Assembly: GCF_000379985.1 (NCBI RefSeq)
Contig: NZ_KB904063.1
Coordinates: 85,736-149,735, forward strand
DNA length: 64,000 nucleotides
Reading direction: 5' to 3'
From: Streptococcus caballi DSM 19004
Lineage (GTDB): Bacteria; Bacillota; Bacilli; Lactobacillales; Streptococcaceae
The first letter of the stretch is position 1; each line of letters starts with the position of its first letter. This document shows, in pieces, positions 56,092 to 64,000 of this stretch. Under the pieces are notes generated by a model. That model was not told where the DNA came from, did no database searches, and saw only the letters and a program-made list of their open reading frames with translations. The position numbers and the translations under genes were made by a program.

Positions 56092-56108
56092 ACTTGAATT
56101 CCAAAAAG

Positions 56109-56161
56109 TGTCAACCTATATATAAAAATAGGTTGACTAAAATAAAATGAAGTAGTATACT
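56109..56161 (+). promoter_or_regulatory. Promoter with BirA-like operator for the CHY-bioY operon
   Basis: TGTCAACC (56109-56116), 14 bases, GGTTGAC (56131-56137) forms a 10-bp inverted repeat with flanking TAT/ATA, matching the spacing and AACC/GGTT core of BirA biotin-repressor sites. TTGACT (56133-56138), 17-base spacer, TATACT (56156-56161) is the promoter; the right operator arm overlaps the -35, so BirA-biotinyl-AMP binding would block it. Confidence 0.7.
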
Positions 56162-56184
56162 TTGTTAAATGGTTGGTGATTATA

Positions 56185-56490
56185 ATGATTTATGGAATTG
56201 ATTTTGATAGTGAGGGAAGATGCCAACACTATCACACAGAACGTGACGTTGTTGCTTTGAAGTGTGGCAAGTGTCAGGAATATTTTGCTTGTTATCAGTG
56301 TCATGACCAGTTGCGAGATCACCCTTTTGAGCCTGTTTCAGTAGACGATGATGCACCGGTGCTTTGTGGCAGTTGTCGTCATACGTTAACTTTTACGGAG
56401 TATAAAAAAGGGTTTTGTCCTTATTGTCACCAAGCCTTTAATCCAAAGTGTCAGCTACATGAGACTATTTATTTTTCAAGGAGTTACTAA
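56185..56490 (+). CDS. CHY zinc finger protein
   Basis: A 101-residue protein with many paired cysteines and histidines: CQHYHTERD at the N-terminus, KCGKCQEYFACYQCHD, LCGSCRHTLTF and CPYCHQAFNPKC, enough for three zinc ions, as in CHY zinc finger proteins. Function is unknown in bacteria. ATG 56185 is preferred to TTG 56173, though no strong ribosome site precedes it. Its stop overlaps the bioY start (TAATG), so it is coupled to bioY and shares its biotin-type operator. Confidence 0.85.
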   Translation: MIYGIDFDSEGRCQHYHTERDVVALKCGKCQEYFACYQCHDQLRDHPFEPVSVDDDAPVLCGSCRHTLTFTEYKKGFCPYCHQAFNPKCQLHETIYFSRSY

Positions 56491-57029
56491 TGAAAGATAC
56501 AAGAAGTTTACTTTACATTGCCATGATGGCAACTGTTCTTATCGTTCTGGGCTTTATTCCAGGAATTCCCTTAGGTTTTATCCCTGTTCCCATTATTTTA
56601 CAAAATTTGGGTGTTATGTTAGCGGGAGTTCTTTTAGGTGGGAAAAAAGGAAGTTTATCTATCCTTTTGCTTTATTTGCTTGCCTTGTTTATTCCTGCTT
56701 TTTCTGGGAATACACTCTTACCTGTTTTAGCAGGGCCAACAGCGGGGTATGTCATTTCTTGGGTCTTTGTTCCTTTACTGGTTGATTTTGGTTTGAAACG
56801 TTTCAATAAGCCTTCCCTCTTACTCCAATTTGTCGTTATTTTTCTCGCTGGAGTTATCTTTGTGGACTTTATCGGTGCGGCATGGTTAGCGTCTTACACC
56901 CACATTTCCCTTGCCAAGTCCCTTCTGTCAAATCTGATTTTTATTCCTGGAGACACTATAAAAGCTGTTATTGCCACTATTATTTCTTATAAATTTGCGG
57001 GTAGCCTCAATGTGAAAAATAAAATATAG
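56490..57029 (+). CDS. bioY: Biotin ECF transporter S component
   Basis: Membrane-embedded biotin-binding subunit that works with the shared EcfAA'T module. The 179 residues form six helices; the family segments PGIPLGFIPVPIILQNLGVM, LAGVLLGGKKGSLSILLYLL (short form seen) and LPVLAGPTAGYVISW line the biotin site. CAAGGAG precedes ATG 56490, which shares a base with the previous stop. No biotin synthesis genes lie in the window, so uptake control by BirA is the likely setting. Confidence 0.95.
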   Translation: MKDTRSLLYIAMMATVLIVLGFIPGIPLGFIPVPIILQNLGVMLAGVLLGGKKGSLSILLLYLLALFIPAFSGNTLLPVLAGPTAGYVISWVFVPLLVDFGLKRFNKPSLLLQFVVIFLAGVIFVDFIGAAWLASYTHISLAKSLLSNLIFIPGDTIKAVIATIISYKFAGSLNVKNKI

Positions 57030-57071
57030 ATAATTGAGAGAGAAGGTTAATCAGCCTGTCTTTCTCTTTTT

Positions 57072-57080
57072 TGATATAAT
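57072..57080 (+). promoter_or_regulatory. Promoter of the MBL hydrolase-tadA operon
   Basis: TGATATAAT, TATAAT at 57075-57080, following a GA-rich/CT-rich hairpin and T-run that may end the bioY transcript. Confidence 0.6.
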
Positions 57081-57110
57081 AGAGCTATCAAGTACAAAGA
57101 AGGTGTTTTT

Positions 57111-57887
57111 ATGAAACTAACAACGCTTGGTTGCTGGGGGGCCTACCCTTATAAGGACGGTGGAACAACCTCTTATCTGCTGACAGGTCATGATGGTTTT
57201 CAGCTGCTGGTTGATTGCGGCAGCCGTGCTGTGACAGAGCTGGAAAAGGAAATCAGTCCGTTAGAATTAGATGCGGTTATCATTTCCCATTATCATCCTG
57301 ACCATGTAGCTGACTTGGGGGTACTGCGCCACTATTTTCAACTTTATCCCAAGCATCTCTGGGAGCCTAAGATTTTGCCCATCTACGGACATGATGAGGA
57401 TGCCTACGAGTTTGGCAAACTGACTCTTGATGGTGTCTCGCAGGGTCTGGCTTATGATGTTAAGGGTGTGCAGCAAATCGGACCTTTCGACATCACGTTC
57501 ATTAAAACAGTGCACCCTGTGCCTTGCTATGCCTTTCGTATTGTAGAGCATGCAACAGGGCAAGTATTTGTCTTCACGGGTGACACAGGTTATTTTGATG
57601 ATTTGGCGCAATTTGCCGCAGGCGCTGACCTCTTTTTGGCGGATGTTTACCTTTACGAAGGCAATGAAAATCACATCGCTCATTTGACGACTAAGGAGGC
57701 TGGAGAAATTGCTAGCGCGGCTAAGGTAAAACGTCTAGTCTTGACCCACATGCCGCCAGTACCGCCAGCAGGCATTGCTCCAGACAACCATCTAGAAATC
57801 CTCAGAAGCCAGACTGAGGCCTACTCAAATGGCATTCCGGTAGAATTGGCTGTGCCCCATAAATCATGGGAAATCGGTGACTGCTGA
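57111..57887 (+). CDS. MBL-fold metal hydrolase (RNase Z/PhnP-like)
   Basis: A 258-residue cytosolic metallo-beta-lactamase-fold protein. The metal motif HYHPDH lies at residues 60-65; other ligands appear in VHPVPCYAFRI, FTGDTGYFDD and VLTHMPPVPP. It is closest to B. subtilis YhfI-type proteins; a nuclease or phosphodiesterase role is possible but unproven. AAGAAGGTG precedes ATG 57111. Its stop overlaps the tadA start. Confidence 0.9.
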   Translation: MKLTTLGCWGAYPYKDGGTTSYLLTGHDGFQLLVDCGSRAVTELEKEISPLELDAVIISHYHPDHVADLGVLRHYFQLYPKHLWEPKILPIYGHDEDAYEFGKLTLDGVSQGLAYDVKGVQQIGPFDITFIKTVHPVPCYAFRIVEHATGQVFVFTGDTGYFDDLAQFAAGADLFLADVYLYEGNENHIAHLTTKEAGEIASAAKVKRLVLTHMPPVPPAGIAPDNHLEILRSQTEAYSNGIPVELAVPHKSWEIGDC

Positions 57888-58408
57888 TGACCGATTTCAC
57901 TCAGGCAGAAAAAGAGTTTTTTATGGCAGAAGCCTTGAAAGAAGCTCAAAAATCACTAGCTAAAGAAGAAATTCCCATCGGCTGCGTTATCGTCAAGGAC
58001 AGCCAGATTATTGGTCGCGGTCACAATGCGCGTGAGGAACTTAATCAAGCTATTATGCATGCCGAAATTATGGCTATCAACCAAGCCAATATCTATGAAG
58101 GAAATTGGCGCCTGTTGGATTGTACGCTCTTTGTGACCATTGAGCCCTGTGTCATGTGCAGTGGAGCCATTGGCTTGGCACGCATTCCACAAGTTATCTA
58201 TGGCGCCCCAAATGCTAAATTTGGCGCTGCCGGCAGCCTTTATAACATTCTAACCGATGAGCGTCTCAATCACTGTGTGAAAGTAGAGACAGGGGTTCTT
58301 GAGGAGGATTGCGCAGCAATTATGCAAAACTTCTTCCGTCAAGGCCGTGAGCGCAAAAAGGAAGCCAAGCGTCTAGCTAAATTTCAGGAAAGCCAAACGC
58401 TTGCATAA
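57887..58408 (+). CDS. tadA: tRNA-specific adenosine deaminase
   Basis: Deaminates A34 to inosine in tRNA-Arg(ACG), required for decoding CGN codons. The zinc site is H58-A-E60 and P87-C88-V-M-C91 (HAE and PCxxC), with E60 the proton shuttle. Length 173 is usual. ATG 57887 shares one base with the preceding TGA. The gene is followed directly by the SRP RNA gene. Confidence 0.96.
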   Translation: MTDFTQAEKEFFMAEALKEAQKSLAKEEIPIGCVIVKDSQIIGRGHNAREELNQAIMHAEIMAINQANIYEGNWRLLDCTLFVTIEPCVMCSGAIGLARIPQVIYGAPNAKFGAAGSLYNILTDERLNHCVKVETGVLEEDCAAIMQNFFRQGRERKKEAKRLAKFQESQTLA

Positions 58409-58428
58409 TCTTTGATTTATGTTATAAT
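58401..58428 (+). promoter_or_regulatory. Promoter of the SRP RNA gene
   Basis: TTGCAT (58401-58406), 16-base spacer, TATAAT (58423-58428) with an extended TG. The -35 lies within the last codons of tadA. Confidence 0.85.
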
Positions 58429-58434
58429 AATCCA

Positions 58435-58511
58435 TGGAGCAACATCTGCGCGTGAAGTGGGTCAGGGGAGGAATCCAGCAGCCCTAAGCGGTGTCAGGTG
58501 TGTGCTCTTTT
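58435..58511 (+). ncRNA. ffs: Small-type signal recognition particle RNA (4.5S)
   Basis: The apical domain IV is recognisable: GGTCAGG, GGAGGAATCC, AGCAGCCCTAA with the GGAA tetraloop and symmetric internal loop bound by Ffh. The ends GGAGCA and GTGCTC close the long hairpin, and TTTTTCT follows as the terminator. At about 75-80 nt it is the short SRP RNA without the Alu domain, as in other streptococci. Confidence 0.93.
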
Positions 58512-58520
58512 TCTTTGATT

Positions 58521-58553
58521 ATTTTCAGAAATTATGTCATTTTTTCTGAAAAT
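58521..58553 (+). other. Perfect hairpin between ffs and pgi
   Basis: ATTTTCAGAAA (58521-58531) pairs over 11 bp with TTTCTGAAAAT (58543-58553). A T-run comes nine bases later, so it could be a back-up terminator for ffs. Confidence 0.55.
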
Positions 58554-58591
58554 GACTGTCAACTTTTTTTATGAATTTTATCATTAAAGGA

Positions 58592-58620
58592 TTGAAAAAA
58601 AGACTATAAAGAGGTATGAT
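58592..58620 (+). promoter_or_regulatory. pgi promoter
   Basis: TTGAAA (58592-58597), 17-base spacer, TATGAT (58615-58620), followed by an ACGGAGGAA ribosome site before ATG 58654. Confidence 0.85.
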
Positions 58621-58653
58621 AAGAGAGATATCATTTACGGAGGAAATTACTTA

Positions 58654-60003
58654 ATGGCACATATTAAATTTGATTATTCAAAGGTATTAGAAAAATTTGT
58701 TGGTCAACACGAAGTTGACTATCTTCAAGGACAAGTAAGTCAAGCTGATAAAATGCTACGTGAGGGAACTGGTCCTGGTTCAGATTTTCTTGGTTGGCTT
58801 GATCTTCCAGAAAACTATGATAAGGAAGAATTTGCTCGCATTCAAAAAGCAGCAGCAAAAATCCAATCTGACAGTGAAGTGCTTGTTGTTATCGGTATCG
58901 GTGGTTCTTACCTTGGCGCCCGCGCAGCGATTGATTTCTTAAGCAATCATTTTGTTAACTTGCAATCTGCTGACAAACGCAAAGCCCCACAAATCCTTTA
59001 CGCAGGTAACTCAATTTCATCAACTTATTTGGCTGATTTAGTAGAGTATGTTGCAGATAAAGATTTTTCAGTTAATGTGATTTCTAAGTCAGGTACGACT
59101 ACTGAGCCAGCTATCGCTTTCCGTGTTTTCAAAGAACTTTTGGTTAAAAAATACGGTCAAGAAGAAGCTAACAAACGTATCTACGCTACTACTGATAAAG
59201 TTAAAGGTGCTGTTAAAGTTGAAGCTGATGCTAACGGTTGGGATACATTTGTAGTTCCAGACAACATTGGTGGGCGTTTCTCAGTACTCACAGCCGTAGG
59301 TCTTTTGCCGATTGCAGCTTCAGGCGCAGACATCACTAAATTGATGGAAGGTGCTAACGCAGCTCGTAAAGAATACTCATCAGATAAACTTTCTGAAAAT
59401 GAAGCTTACCAATATGCAGCAGTCCGCAACGCTCTTTACCGCAAAGGCTATGCGACTGAAATCTTGGTGAACTATGAACCATCACTTCAATACTTCTCAG
59501 AATGGTGGAAACAATTGGCTGGTGAATCAGAAGGTAAAGACCAAAAAGGTATCTATCCAACATCAGCAAACTTCTCAACAGACCTTCATTCACTTGGTCA
59601 ATACATCCAAGAAGGTGCTCGCATTCTCTTTGAAACGGTGGTTCGTGTTGACAAACCACGCAAGAACGTGATTATCCCTGAACTTGCTGAAGACCTTGAC
59701 GGACTTGGATACCTTCAAGGTAGAGACGTTGACTTTGTTAACAAGAAAGCGACAGATGGTGTTCTTCTTGCCCACACAGATGGTAATGTGCCAAACATGT
59801 TTATCACTTTGCCAGAACAAGACGAATTCACTTTGGGTTACATCATTTACTTCTTTGAATTGGCAATCGCTCTTTCAGGTTATCTTAACGCTGTTAACCC
59901 ATTTGACCAACCAGGTGTAGAAGCTTACAAACGTAACATGTTCGCCCTTCTTGGCAAACCAGGTTATGAAGAACTCTCAGCAGAGTTAAATGCTCGTTTG
60001 TAA
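58654..60003 (+). CDS. pgi: Glucose-6-phosphate isomerase
   Basis: Interconverts glucose 6-phosphate and fructose 6-phosphate. The 449 residues are the short Firmicute form. Family segments are [36 protein letters not shown] (phosphate loop), [19 protein letters not shown] (first PGI signature) and [21 protein letters not shown] with the catalytic lysine. Codon use is that of highly expressed genes. It has its own promoter and terminator. Confidence 0.98.
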   Translation: MAHIKFDYSKVLEKFVGQHEVDYLQGQVSQADKMLREGTGPGSDFLGWLDLPENYDKEEFARIQKAAAKIQSDSEVLVVIGIGGSYLGARAAIDFLSNHFVNLQSADKRKAPQILYAGNSISSTYLADLVEYVADKDFSVNVISKSGTTTEPAIAFRVFKELLVKKYGQEEANKRIYATTDKVKGAVKVEADANGWDTFVVPDNIGGRFSVLTAVGLLPIAASGADITKLMEGANAARKEYSSDKLSENEAYQYAAVRNALYRKGYATEILVNYEPSLQYFSEWWKQLAGESEGKDQKGIYPTSANFSTDLHSLGQYIQEGARILFETVVRVDKPRKNVIIPELAEDLDGLGYLQGRDVDFVNKKATDGVLLAHTDGNVPNMFITLPEQDEFTLGYIIYFFELAIALSGYLNAVNPFDQPGVEAYKRNMFALLGKPGYEELSAELNARL

Positions 60004-60010
60004 GAGACTA

Positions 60011-60040
60011 AAATCCTTTCCTTTCGAGGAGGGATTTTTC
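60011..60040 (+). terminator. Terminator of pgi
   Basis: AAATCC (60011-60016) and TCCT (60019-60022) pair with AGGA (60027-60030) and GGATTT (60032-60037), followed by TTTTT. Confidence 0.88.
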
Positions 60041-60077
60041 TTTGCCTTCGTTTCCAAAAATCTTTCAAAACTCTTTT

Positions 60078-60106
60078 CTGAAAGCGCTTGACAATATATA
60101 TATAAT
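60078..60106 (+). promoter_or_regulatory. Promoter with cre site for the lipoprotein/DUF4230 operon
   Basis: TGAAAGCGCTTGAC (60079-60092) is a near-perfect CcpA cre site. TATAAT at 60101-60106 pairs with a weak -35 CTGAAA (60078-60083) at 17-base spacing, so CcpA binding would cover the -35 and repress. Confidence 0.75.
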
Positions 60107-60135
60107 GGTTTCGAGAAAATTTTGGGAGAATGATT

Positions 60136-60900
60136 ATGAAAAAAATATTATTACCAAGTGTTACTCTCTTAGCTGCCTTGGTATTAGTTGGCTGTTCATC
60201 TACCTCGGGTGAGACTTCTAAGATGCAACAATCTAGTGAGAATTTAAAGGTGAAGAGTTCTAGTTCGTCAGAGGAGGCAGATACGGCTATGGAATTATGG
60301 GAAAAGTTAGCTGATAATTCTAAGTCTGTAGAAGAGATATATGTTACAGGAGATATTACCGTAGGAGAGAATCAAGAAGTGAAGGCTGGTATCTACGATT
60401 TACAAGTAACGGGTGGTTCTGGAAATATTTCTGTGGAACATGGTATCTATATTCCAGGTTTCACATCAAATTATTGGATAGCAGGAGCAGCTGATAGCGG
60501 TAGTGACTATCCAAATGTTATTCGTGTCGCTCTATTGAACGAGTTAGTCTTAAAATTCTCGGATATTTCAAAGATTAAGCTGACTGCTGTTCCTAAGACA
60601 GTTACAATGACTGACCAGCTTGGTATTGGAAATTATATTGTTGGAAGAGATATTAAAGCAGGAACTTATAAATTAAGTACGAATATGATAATGGATCCTC
60701 AATTTGACAATTTAGGCTGGAATATTTCCATTGCTAATATAGATACAGGTAAAAGTCGTAGTCAAACTTTCAACCCAGGTAATCAAGATGTCGCTGTTAA
60801 ATTGGAAGATGGGGAAATGATTACGACAAATTTTGATAATACTCAATACGGGGTATCTTCTGATACAGCTAGATTGATTTTTACTCAAGTTAACGAATGA
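60136..60900 (+). CDS. Lipoprotein, function unknown
   Basis: An exported lipoprotein of 254 residues: signal MKKILLPSVTLLAALVLVGCSS with lipobox LVGC (cysteine 20), then a serine-rich linker. The mature protein seems to hold two similar small beta modules, each with a GIYDL or GTYKL strand (KAGIYDLQVTGGSGNISVE near 95 and IKAGTYKLSTNMIMD near 180), like the repeated GxY-type beta modules of other Gram-positive lipoproteins. I cannot assign a function. GGGAGA fits ATG 60136 rather than ATG 60130. First gene of a cre-controlled operon. Confidence 0.82.
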   Translation: MKKILLPSVTLLAALVLVGCSSTSGETSKMQQSSENLKVKSSSSSEEADTAMELWEKLADNSKSVEEIYVTGDITVGENQEVKAGIYDLQVTGGSGNISVEHGIYIPGFTSNYWIAGAADSGSDYPNVIRVALLNELVLKFSDISKIKLTAVPKTVTMTDQLGIGNYIVGRDIKAGTYKLSTNMIMDPQFDNLGWNISIANIDTGKSRSQTFNPGNQDVAVKLEDGEMITTNFDNTQYGVSSDTARLIFTQVNE

Positions 60901-60920
60901 TTTTTGAGTGGGGTAGAAAA

Positions 60921-61094
60921 ATGTTGAAAGATTTATTGGGTAAGATTTTAGAAGACAAAGTTGTTAATACCAATGGCTATACGCGTTCAGATACAGGAAC
61001 AGAGGTTCATTCCTATTTGCGAACACATCCTAAAAATCAAGGCTTAAGTAAAAAAGTTACAAAATCAATTATTGAAGGTATAAAGAAAAAATGA
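60921..61094 (+). CDS. Small basic protein (57 aa), function unknown
   Basis: Starts MLKDLLGKILEDKVV and ends in the lysine-rich SIIEGIKKK. GAGTGGGG lies before ATG 60921; an in-frame ATG at 60897 overlaps the previous stop but has no ribosome site. The frame overlaps the next gene by four bases (ATGA), so it is translated within the operon. No domain recognised. Confidence 0.7.
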   Translation: MLKDLLGKILEDKVVNTNGYTRSDTGTEVHSYLRTHPKNQGLSKKVTKSIIEGIKKK

Positions 61095-61699
61095 AAGTTT
61101 TAAAAAGTATTTTTAGTTTTAAAGTTTATGTATGGATTCTCGTGGTTGTATGTGCTGGTTTCGCTGCAATGTGGTTTATCGGCTCTAAACAATCAAGTGA
61201 TCCTAAGCTTCAAATAAATAGTCAAGTCAAGTATATTGAAAAGGTTGAAGAAGTTGTTTTTCTTAATGCAGGTATCCAAAAAGTGATCAAAGCATCTGAT
61301 TCAAGTAAAGTCTTCGGAGTAGAAATTCCATTTTCAAAGAAAACGGCTTTGATTATTATGAATTATAAAGCAAAATTTGGTATTAAGAAAAAAGTAAACA
61401 TCAAACAGAGTGGAGAAGGGAGTTATATTGTTACGGTTCCTAAGTTTGAAGTTATCGGAATTGAGCTAGTTGAAAAGAATCCATATGAACTTTATGATAC
61501 CGATGGAGAGTTGCTAAGTTTGGGTACGAAAGATATTGATACAGCAAAGCTCGTTTCAAAAGAACTATCAAATAAAAGTCAGAAACAATATTTAGAACAA
61601 TATGGAGATGCTATTAAGGAATCTGCAACTGAATATTATAAAAACTTGTTTGCATCTATTGATGATAGTTTAAGGGTTAAGGTTGAATTTAAAGACTAA
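61091..61699 (+). CDS. DUF4230 family membrane-anchored protein
   Basis: A 202-residue protein with one N-terminal membrane helix (about residues 12-31) and an extracellular domain. The pattern of beta strands followed by VTVPKFEVIGIELVEKNPYE and a long C-terminal helix matches DUF4230. Function is unknown. It overlaps the preceding small gene by four bases and ends the operon, so lipoprotein, small protein and DUF4230 protein are likely made together and may act at the cell surface. Confidence 0.85.
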   Translation: MKVLKSIFSFKVYVWILVVVCAGFAAMWFIGSKQSSDPKLQINSQVKYIEKVEEVVFLNAGIQKVIKASDSSKVFGVEIPFSKKTALIIMNYKAKFGIKKKVNIKQSGEGSYIVTVPKFEVIGIELVEKNPYELYDTDGELLSLGTKDIDTAKLVSKELSNKSQKQYLEQYGDAIKESATEYYKNLFASIDDSLRVKVEFKD

Positions 61700-61702
61700 A
61701 CT

Positions 61703-61723
61703 GAGAGCTTTTGCTCTCTTTTT
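61703..61723 (+). terminator. Terminator of the lipoprotein/DUF4230 operon
   Basis: GAGAGC (61703-61708) pairs with GCTCTC (61713-61718), followed by TTTTT. Confidence 0.85.
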
Positions 61724-61755
61724 ACATCAAAAATCTACCAAATATTCCGACGATT

Positions 61756-61764
61756 TGATATAAT
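61756..61764 (+). promoter_or_regulatory. dapH promoter (extended -10)
   Basis: TGATATAAT with TATAAT at 61759-61764, about 35 bases before ATG 61799. Confidence 0.65.
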
Positions 61765-61798
61765 AGGAGTTACTAATCTAATGTAATTGGAGAAATAT

Positions 61799-62497
61799 AT
61801 GACTGCACAAAAGATGTCTGCGCAAGAAATCATTGCTTTTATTGGAAATGCTGAGAAAAAAACGAATGTCAAGGTGACTTTTGAAGGGACTTTGGCGGCT
61901 GAAGTGCCTGCTTCAGTGGTGAAACTGGGCAACGTTCTTTTTGGCGACTGGAAAGATGTTGAGCCACTTTTGGCTAATCTGACGGAAAACAAAGACTATG
62001 TCGTAGAGCAAGATGGCCGCAATTCAGCTGTGCCATTGCTTGATAAACGCCACCTTAACGCCCGTATCGAACCAGGTGCCATTATCCGCGACCAAGTCAC
62101 TATAGAAGACAATGCTGTGGTTATGATGGGGGCTGTTATCAATATCGGTGCTGAAATTGGCGCTGGAACCATGATTGATATGGGAGCTATTCTTGGTGGT
62201 CGTGCAACTGTTGGTAAAAACAGTCATATTGGAGCAGGTGCCGTACTTGCGGGGGTCGTTGAGCCGGCTTCAGCGGAACCTGTTCGCATCGGTGACAATG
62301 TCTTGGTTGGGGCAAACGCTGTTGTTATCGAAGGTGTTCAAGTTGGTAATGGCTCTGTTGTCGCTGCGGGAGCTATTGTTACTCAAGACGTTCCTGAAAA
62401 TGTTGTCGTGGCTGGTGTGCCTGCGCGTGTCATCAAGGAAATTGATGAGAAAACACAACAAAAAACAGCCCTTGAAGATGCACTTCGTCATTTATAA
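61799..62497 (+). CDS. dapH: 2,3,4,5-tetrahydropyridine-2,6-dicarboxylate N-acetyltransferase
   Basis: Acetyl-pathway step of lysine and diaminopimelate synthesis. The 232 residues have an N-terminal alpha/beta domain followed by a left-handed beta helix of hexapeptide repeats ([20 protein letters not shown] to [19 protein letters not shown], about residues 90-215). TTGGAGAA precedes ATG 61799; the TTG at 61787 is part of the ribosome site. The next gene encodes the matching N-acetyl-diaminopimelate deacetylase, which supports the acetyl rather than succinyl route. Confidence 0.95.
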   Translation: MTAQKMSAQEIIAFIGNAEKKTNVKVTFEGTLAAEVPASVVKLGNVLFGDWKDVEPLLANLTENKDYVVEQDGRNSAVPLLDKRHLNARIEPGAIIRDQVTIEDNAVVMMGAVINIGAEIGAGTMIDMGAILGGRATVGKNSHIGAGAVLAGVVEPASAEPVRIGDNVLVGANAVVIEGVQVGNGSVVAAGAIVTQDVPENVVVAGVPARVIKEIDEKTQQKTALEDALRHL

Positions 62498-62507
62498 TAT
62501 AAAAAAG

Positions 62508-62531
62508 AGCTTGGTTTAGTCCAAGCTTTTC
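62508..62531 (+). terminator. Attenuator-like hairpin between dapH and the deacetylase gene
   Basis: AGCTTGG (62508-62514) pairs with CCAAGCT (62521-62527), followed by TTTCT. Short U-tract, so partial. Confidence 0.6.
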
Positions 62532-62546
62532 TAAAAGGAAAAAAGT

Positions 62547-63689
62547 ATGACTTTAGATTTAATTAAGATTCGTCGTGATTTGCACCAAATTCCTGAGATT
62601 GGTCTGGAAGAATTTAAAACGCAAGCCTATCTCTTAGAGCGGATTGCTGAAATCACAGTTGGTAAAGATTTTGTGGAGCAACGTACTTGGCGAACAGGGA
62701 TTTTGGTCTTTCTGAAAGGTTCCGCACCTGAAAAGACTGTCGGCTGGCGCACCGATATTGATGGCCTGCCAATCGTTGAAGAGACAGGACTTGACTTCAA
62801 GAGTGAGCACGAAGGGCGGATGCATGCCTGTGGACATGACATGCACATGACAACGGCTCTTGGTTTGCTGGATGTCATGGTTCAAGAACAACCCAAAAAT
62901 AATCTACTCTTTCTTTTTCAGCCAGCAGAGGAAAATGAAGCTGGCGGTATGCTTATGTACCAAGACGGTGCTTTCGGTGACTGGTTACCTGATGAATTTT
63001 ATGGTTTGCATGTGCGTCCAGATTTCAAGGTTGGGGATATTGCGACCAATACCAGTACGCTTTTTGCAGGTACGTGTGAAGTTTTCATTACCTTCAAGGG
63101 CAAAGGCGGTCATGCTGCCTTTCCACACGAGGCCAATGACGCTCTTGTTGCAGCATCTTACTTTATCACTCAGGTGCAAACTATTGTCAGTCGTAATGTT
63201 GATCCGATTCAAGGTGGTGTTGTCACTTTCGGTTCCATGCATGCTGGAACAACTAACAACGTCATTGCGGAGACTGCCCAGCTTCATGGGACCATCCGCA
63301 CACTGACTCAGGACATGAGCCTGCTCATTCAAAAGCGCGTGAGAGAGATTGCAGAGGGTGTGGCTGCCAGCTTTGGTATGGAAGTTAATGTTCAGCTCAA
63401 GCAAGGAGGCTATTTGCCGGTTGAAAACAACCCTGAACTCGCGGCTAATTTGATGGCCTTTTTTGACAATAGCCCAGCTGTCAACCTGATTGACTGTCCA
63501 CCAGCTATGACGGGAGAGGACTTTGGCTACCTTCTGCATCAAGTCCCTGGCGTTATGTTCTGGCTCGGTATTGATACACCTTATGCCCTCCACCATCCAA
63601 AGATGAGCCCTAAGGAAGAATCTCTGCCATTTGCTGTAGAAAATATCAGCGCTTTCTTAAAAACAAGAGTTAATGAAACAGAAAACTAG
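62547..63689 (+). CDS. dapL: N-acetyldiaminopimelate deacetylase (M20 family)
   Basis: M20D-type metal amidohydrolase removing acetyl from N-acetyl-LL-diaminopimelate. In 380 residues: metal-binding ACGHDMHMT, the [11 protein letters not shown] segment with catalytic glutamate, the dimerisation domain ([20 protein letters not shown]), and late ALHHPKM with the last metal histidine. Family members also include hippurate hydrolase (HipO)-like enzymes, but the tight link to dapH favours diaminopimelate synthesis. AAAAGGAAAA precedes ATG 62547. Confidence 0.92.
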   Translation: MTLDLIKIRRDLHQIPEIGLEEFKTQAYLLERIAEITVGKDFVEQRTWRTGILVFLKGSAPEKTVGWRTDIDGLPIVEETGLDFKSEHEGRMHACGHDMHMTTALGLLDVMVQEQPKNNLLFLFQPAEENEAGGMLMYQDGAFGDWLPDEFYGLHVRPDFKVGDIATNTSTLFAGTCEVFITFKGKGGHAAFPHEANDALVAASYFITQVQTIVSRNVDPIQGGVVTFGSMHAGTTNNVIAETAQLHGTIRTLTQDMSLLIQKRVREIAEGVAASFGMEVNVQLKQGGYLPVENNPELAANLMAFFDNSPAVNLIDCPPAMTGEDFGYLLHQVPGVMFWLGIDTPYALHHPKMSPKEESLPFAVENISAFLKTRVNETEN

Positions 63690-63772
63690 GCTAGCAAAAT
63701 AGCTTGACTGATGAGAAAATAGAGATGACGTCAGTGGCAATGTCATTAAGTTAAGTCTTTAACCAATTGAAG

Positions 63773-63819
63773 AAACTATTCCCGTCTGAGCAGTTGACGA
63801 CAAGACGGGAATAGTTTTT
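63773..63819 (+). terminator. Terminator of the dap genes
   Basis: AAACTATTCCCGTC (63773-63786) pairs perfectly over 14 bp with GACGGGAATAGTTT (63804-63817), followed by TTTTT. Confidence 0.95.
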
Positions 63820-64000
63820 GTATTTAGGGCGCACAAAAAGGAAGGTTTTTAACCCAATTTTTTAACTATTATGATATTCTATAAGTGAAGCTTACGGGAG
63901 CCTGGCTTTTTATCTTTCTTTGGAAGGTTCGATTGGGTCGAATAATAGATAGGTGCTTGGCAATGTAGGTTTCTAATTGGAAGGAAGTAAGTTCTTCTCT
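63820..64000. other. Right edge: promoter-like sequence and start of a structured leader
   Basis: AT-rich sequence with TATGAT/TATTCT around 63866-63880 is followed by short stems, AAGC/GCTT (63888-63912) and TTCGA/TCGAA (63928-63942), and no start codon with a ribosome site before the window ends. It looks like the 5' leader of a gene beyond the edge; I cannot name a riboswitch class. Confidence 0.35.

Noticed and set aside
60088..60093. TTGACA as the -35 of the lipoprotein operon
   Set aside because: It is only 7 bases from TATAAT; the correct spacing is given by CTGAAA at 60078. TTGACA here is part of the cre site.

Overview
This is chromosomal DNA from a low-GC Gram-positive coccus, almost certainly a Streptococcus. 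The evidence is the rpsB-tsf-ctsR-clpC neighbourhood, a fused gshAB, a ula (L-ascorbate) PTS cluster next to transketolase, a small-type SRP RNA, AGGAGG ribosome sites, TGnTATAAT promoters, and a sortable pilus locus. The species cannot be fixed from the window; bovis-, mutans- or salivarius-like streptococci all fit.

Region by region. 1-4.4 kb: end of a membrane glycosyltransferase-like gene, then the anaerobic ribonucleotide reductase operon nrdD / 49-aa ORF / GNAT / nrdG. 4.4-7.9 kb: a DnaA-box-rich spacer, yaaA, and a graveyard of frameshifted electrophile or quinone-stress genes (VOC dioxygenase, NmrA-like, F420-NADP reductase-like) facing a broken HxlR regulator. 7.9-9.8 kb: zupT, a structured spacer and a TetR regulator. 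10-15.7 kb: a three-pilin operon (large ancillary pilin, backbone pilin, base pilin) without any sortase. 15.8-19.6 kb: a lipoprotein, an EamA transporter, an LD-carboxypeptidase and tRNA-Cys. 19.6-25.3 kb: rpsB-tsf, a COG2426 membrane protein and ctsR-clpC. 25.3-34.8 kb: a deoxynucleoside kinase, a TetR regulator, an IS1182-like remnant, hslO-dusB, telA-xpaC and gshAB. 35-37.4 kb: purA and an AEC transporter. 37.4-37.8 kb: LysR and carboxymuconolactone decarboxylase remnants. 37.9-48.6 kb: the ascorbate regulon ulaABCDEF, a frameshifted membrane gene, ulaR, ulaG and tkt. 48.7-50.1 kb: a T-box leader and a KynB-like cyclase. 50-64 kb: polA, a CoA-binding protein, perR, a DUF975 protein, tgt, a CHY zinc finger gene with bioY, an MBL hydrolase with tadA, the SRP RNA, pgi, a cre-controlled lipoprotein/DUF4230 operon, and dapH with the N-acetyl-diaminopimelate deacetylase gene.

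How it fits together. The ula genes import ascorbate as its 6-phosphate, open the lactone (UlaG), decarboxylate and epimerise it (UlaD, E, F) to D-xylulose 5-phosphate, which the adjacent transketolase can use. The two ula promoters carry the same 35-bp element (33 of 35 identical) followed by a cre site, so they look like one regulon under UlaR and CcpA. The most interesting open signals are the sortase-less pilus operon with non-LPXTG sorting motifs, the shared ula element, an apparent ATT start in ulaR, a pseudoknot-like switch ahead of tgt, a T-box whose specifier and discriminator readings disagree, and promoters so close to hslO and polA that their mRNAs look leaderless.
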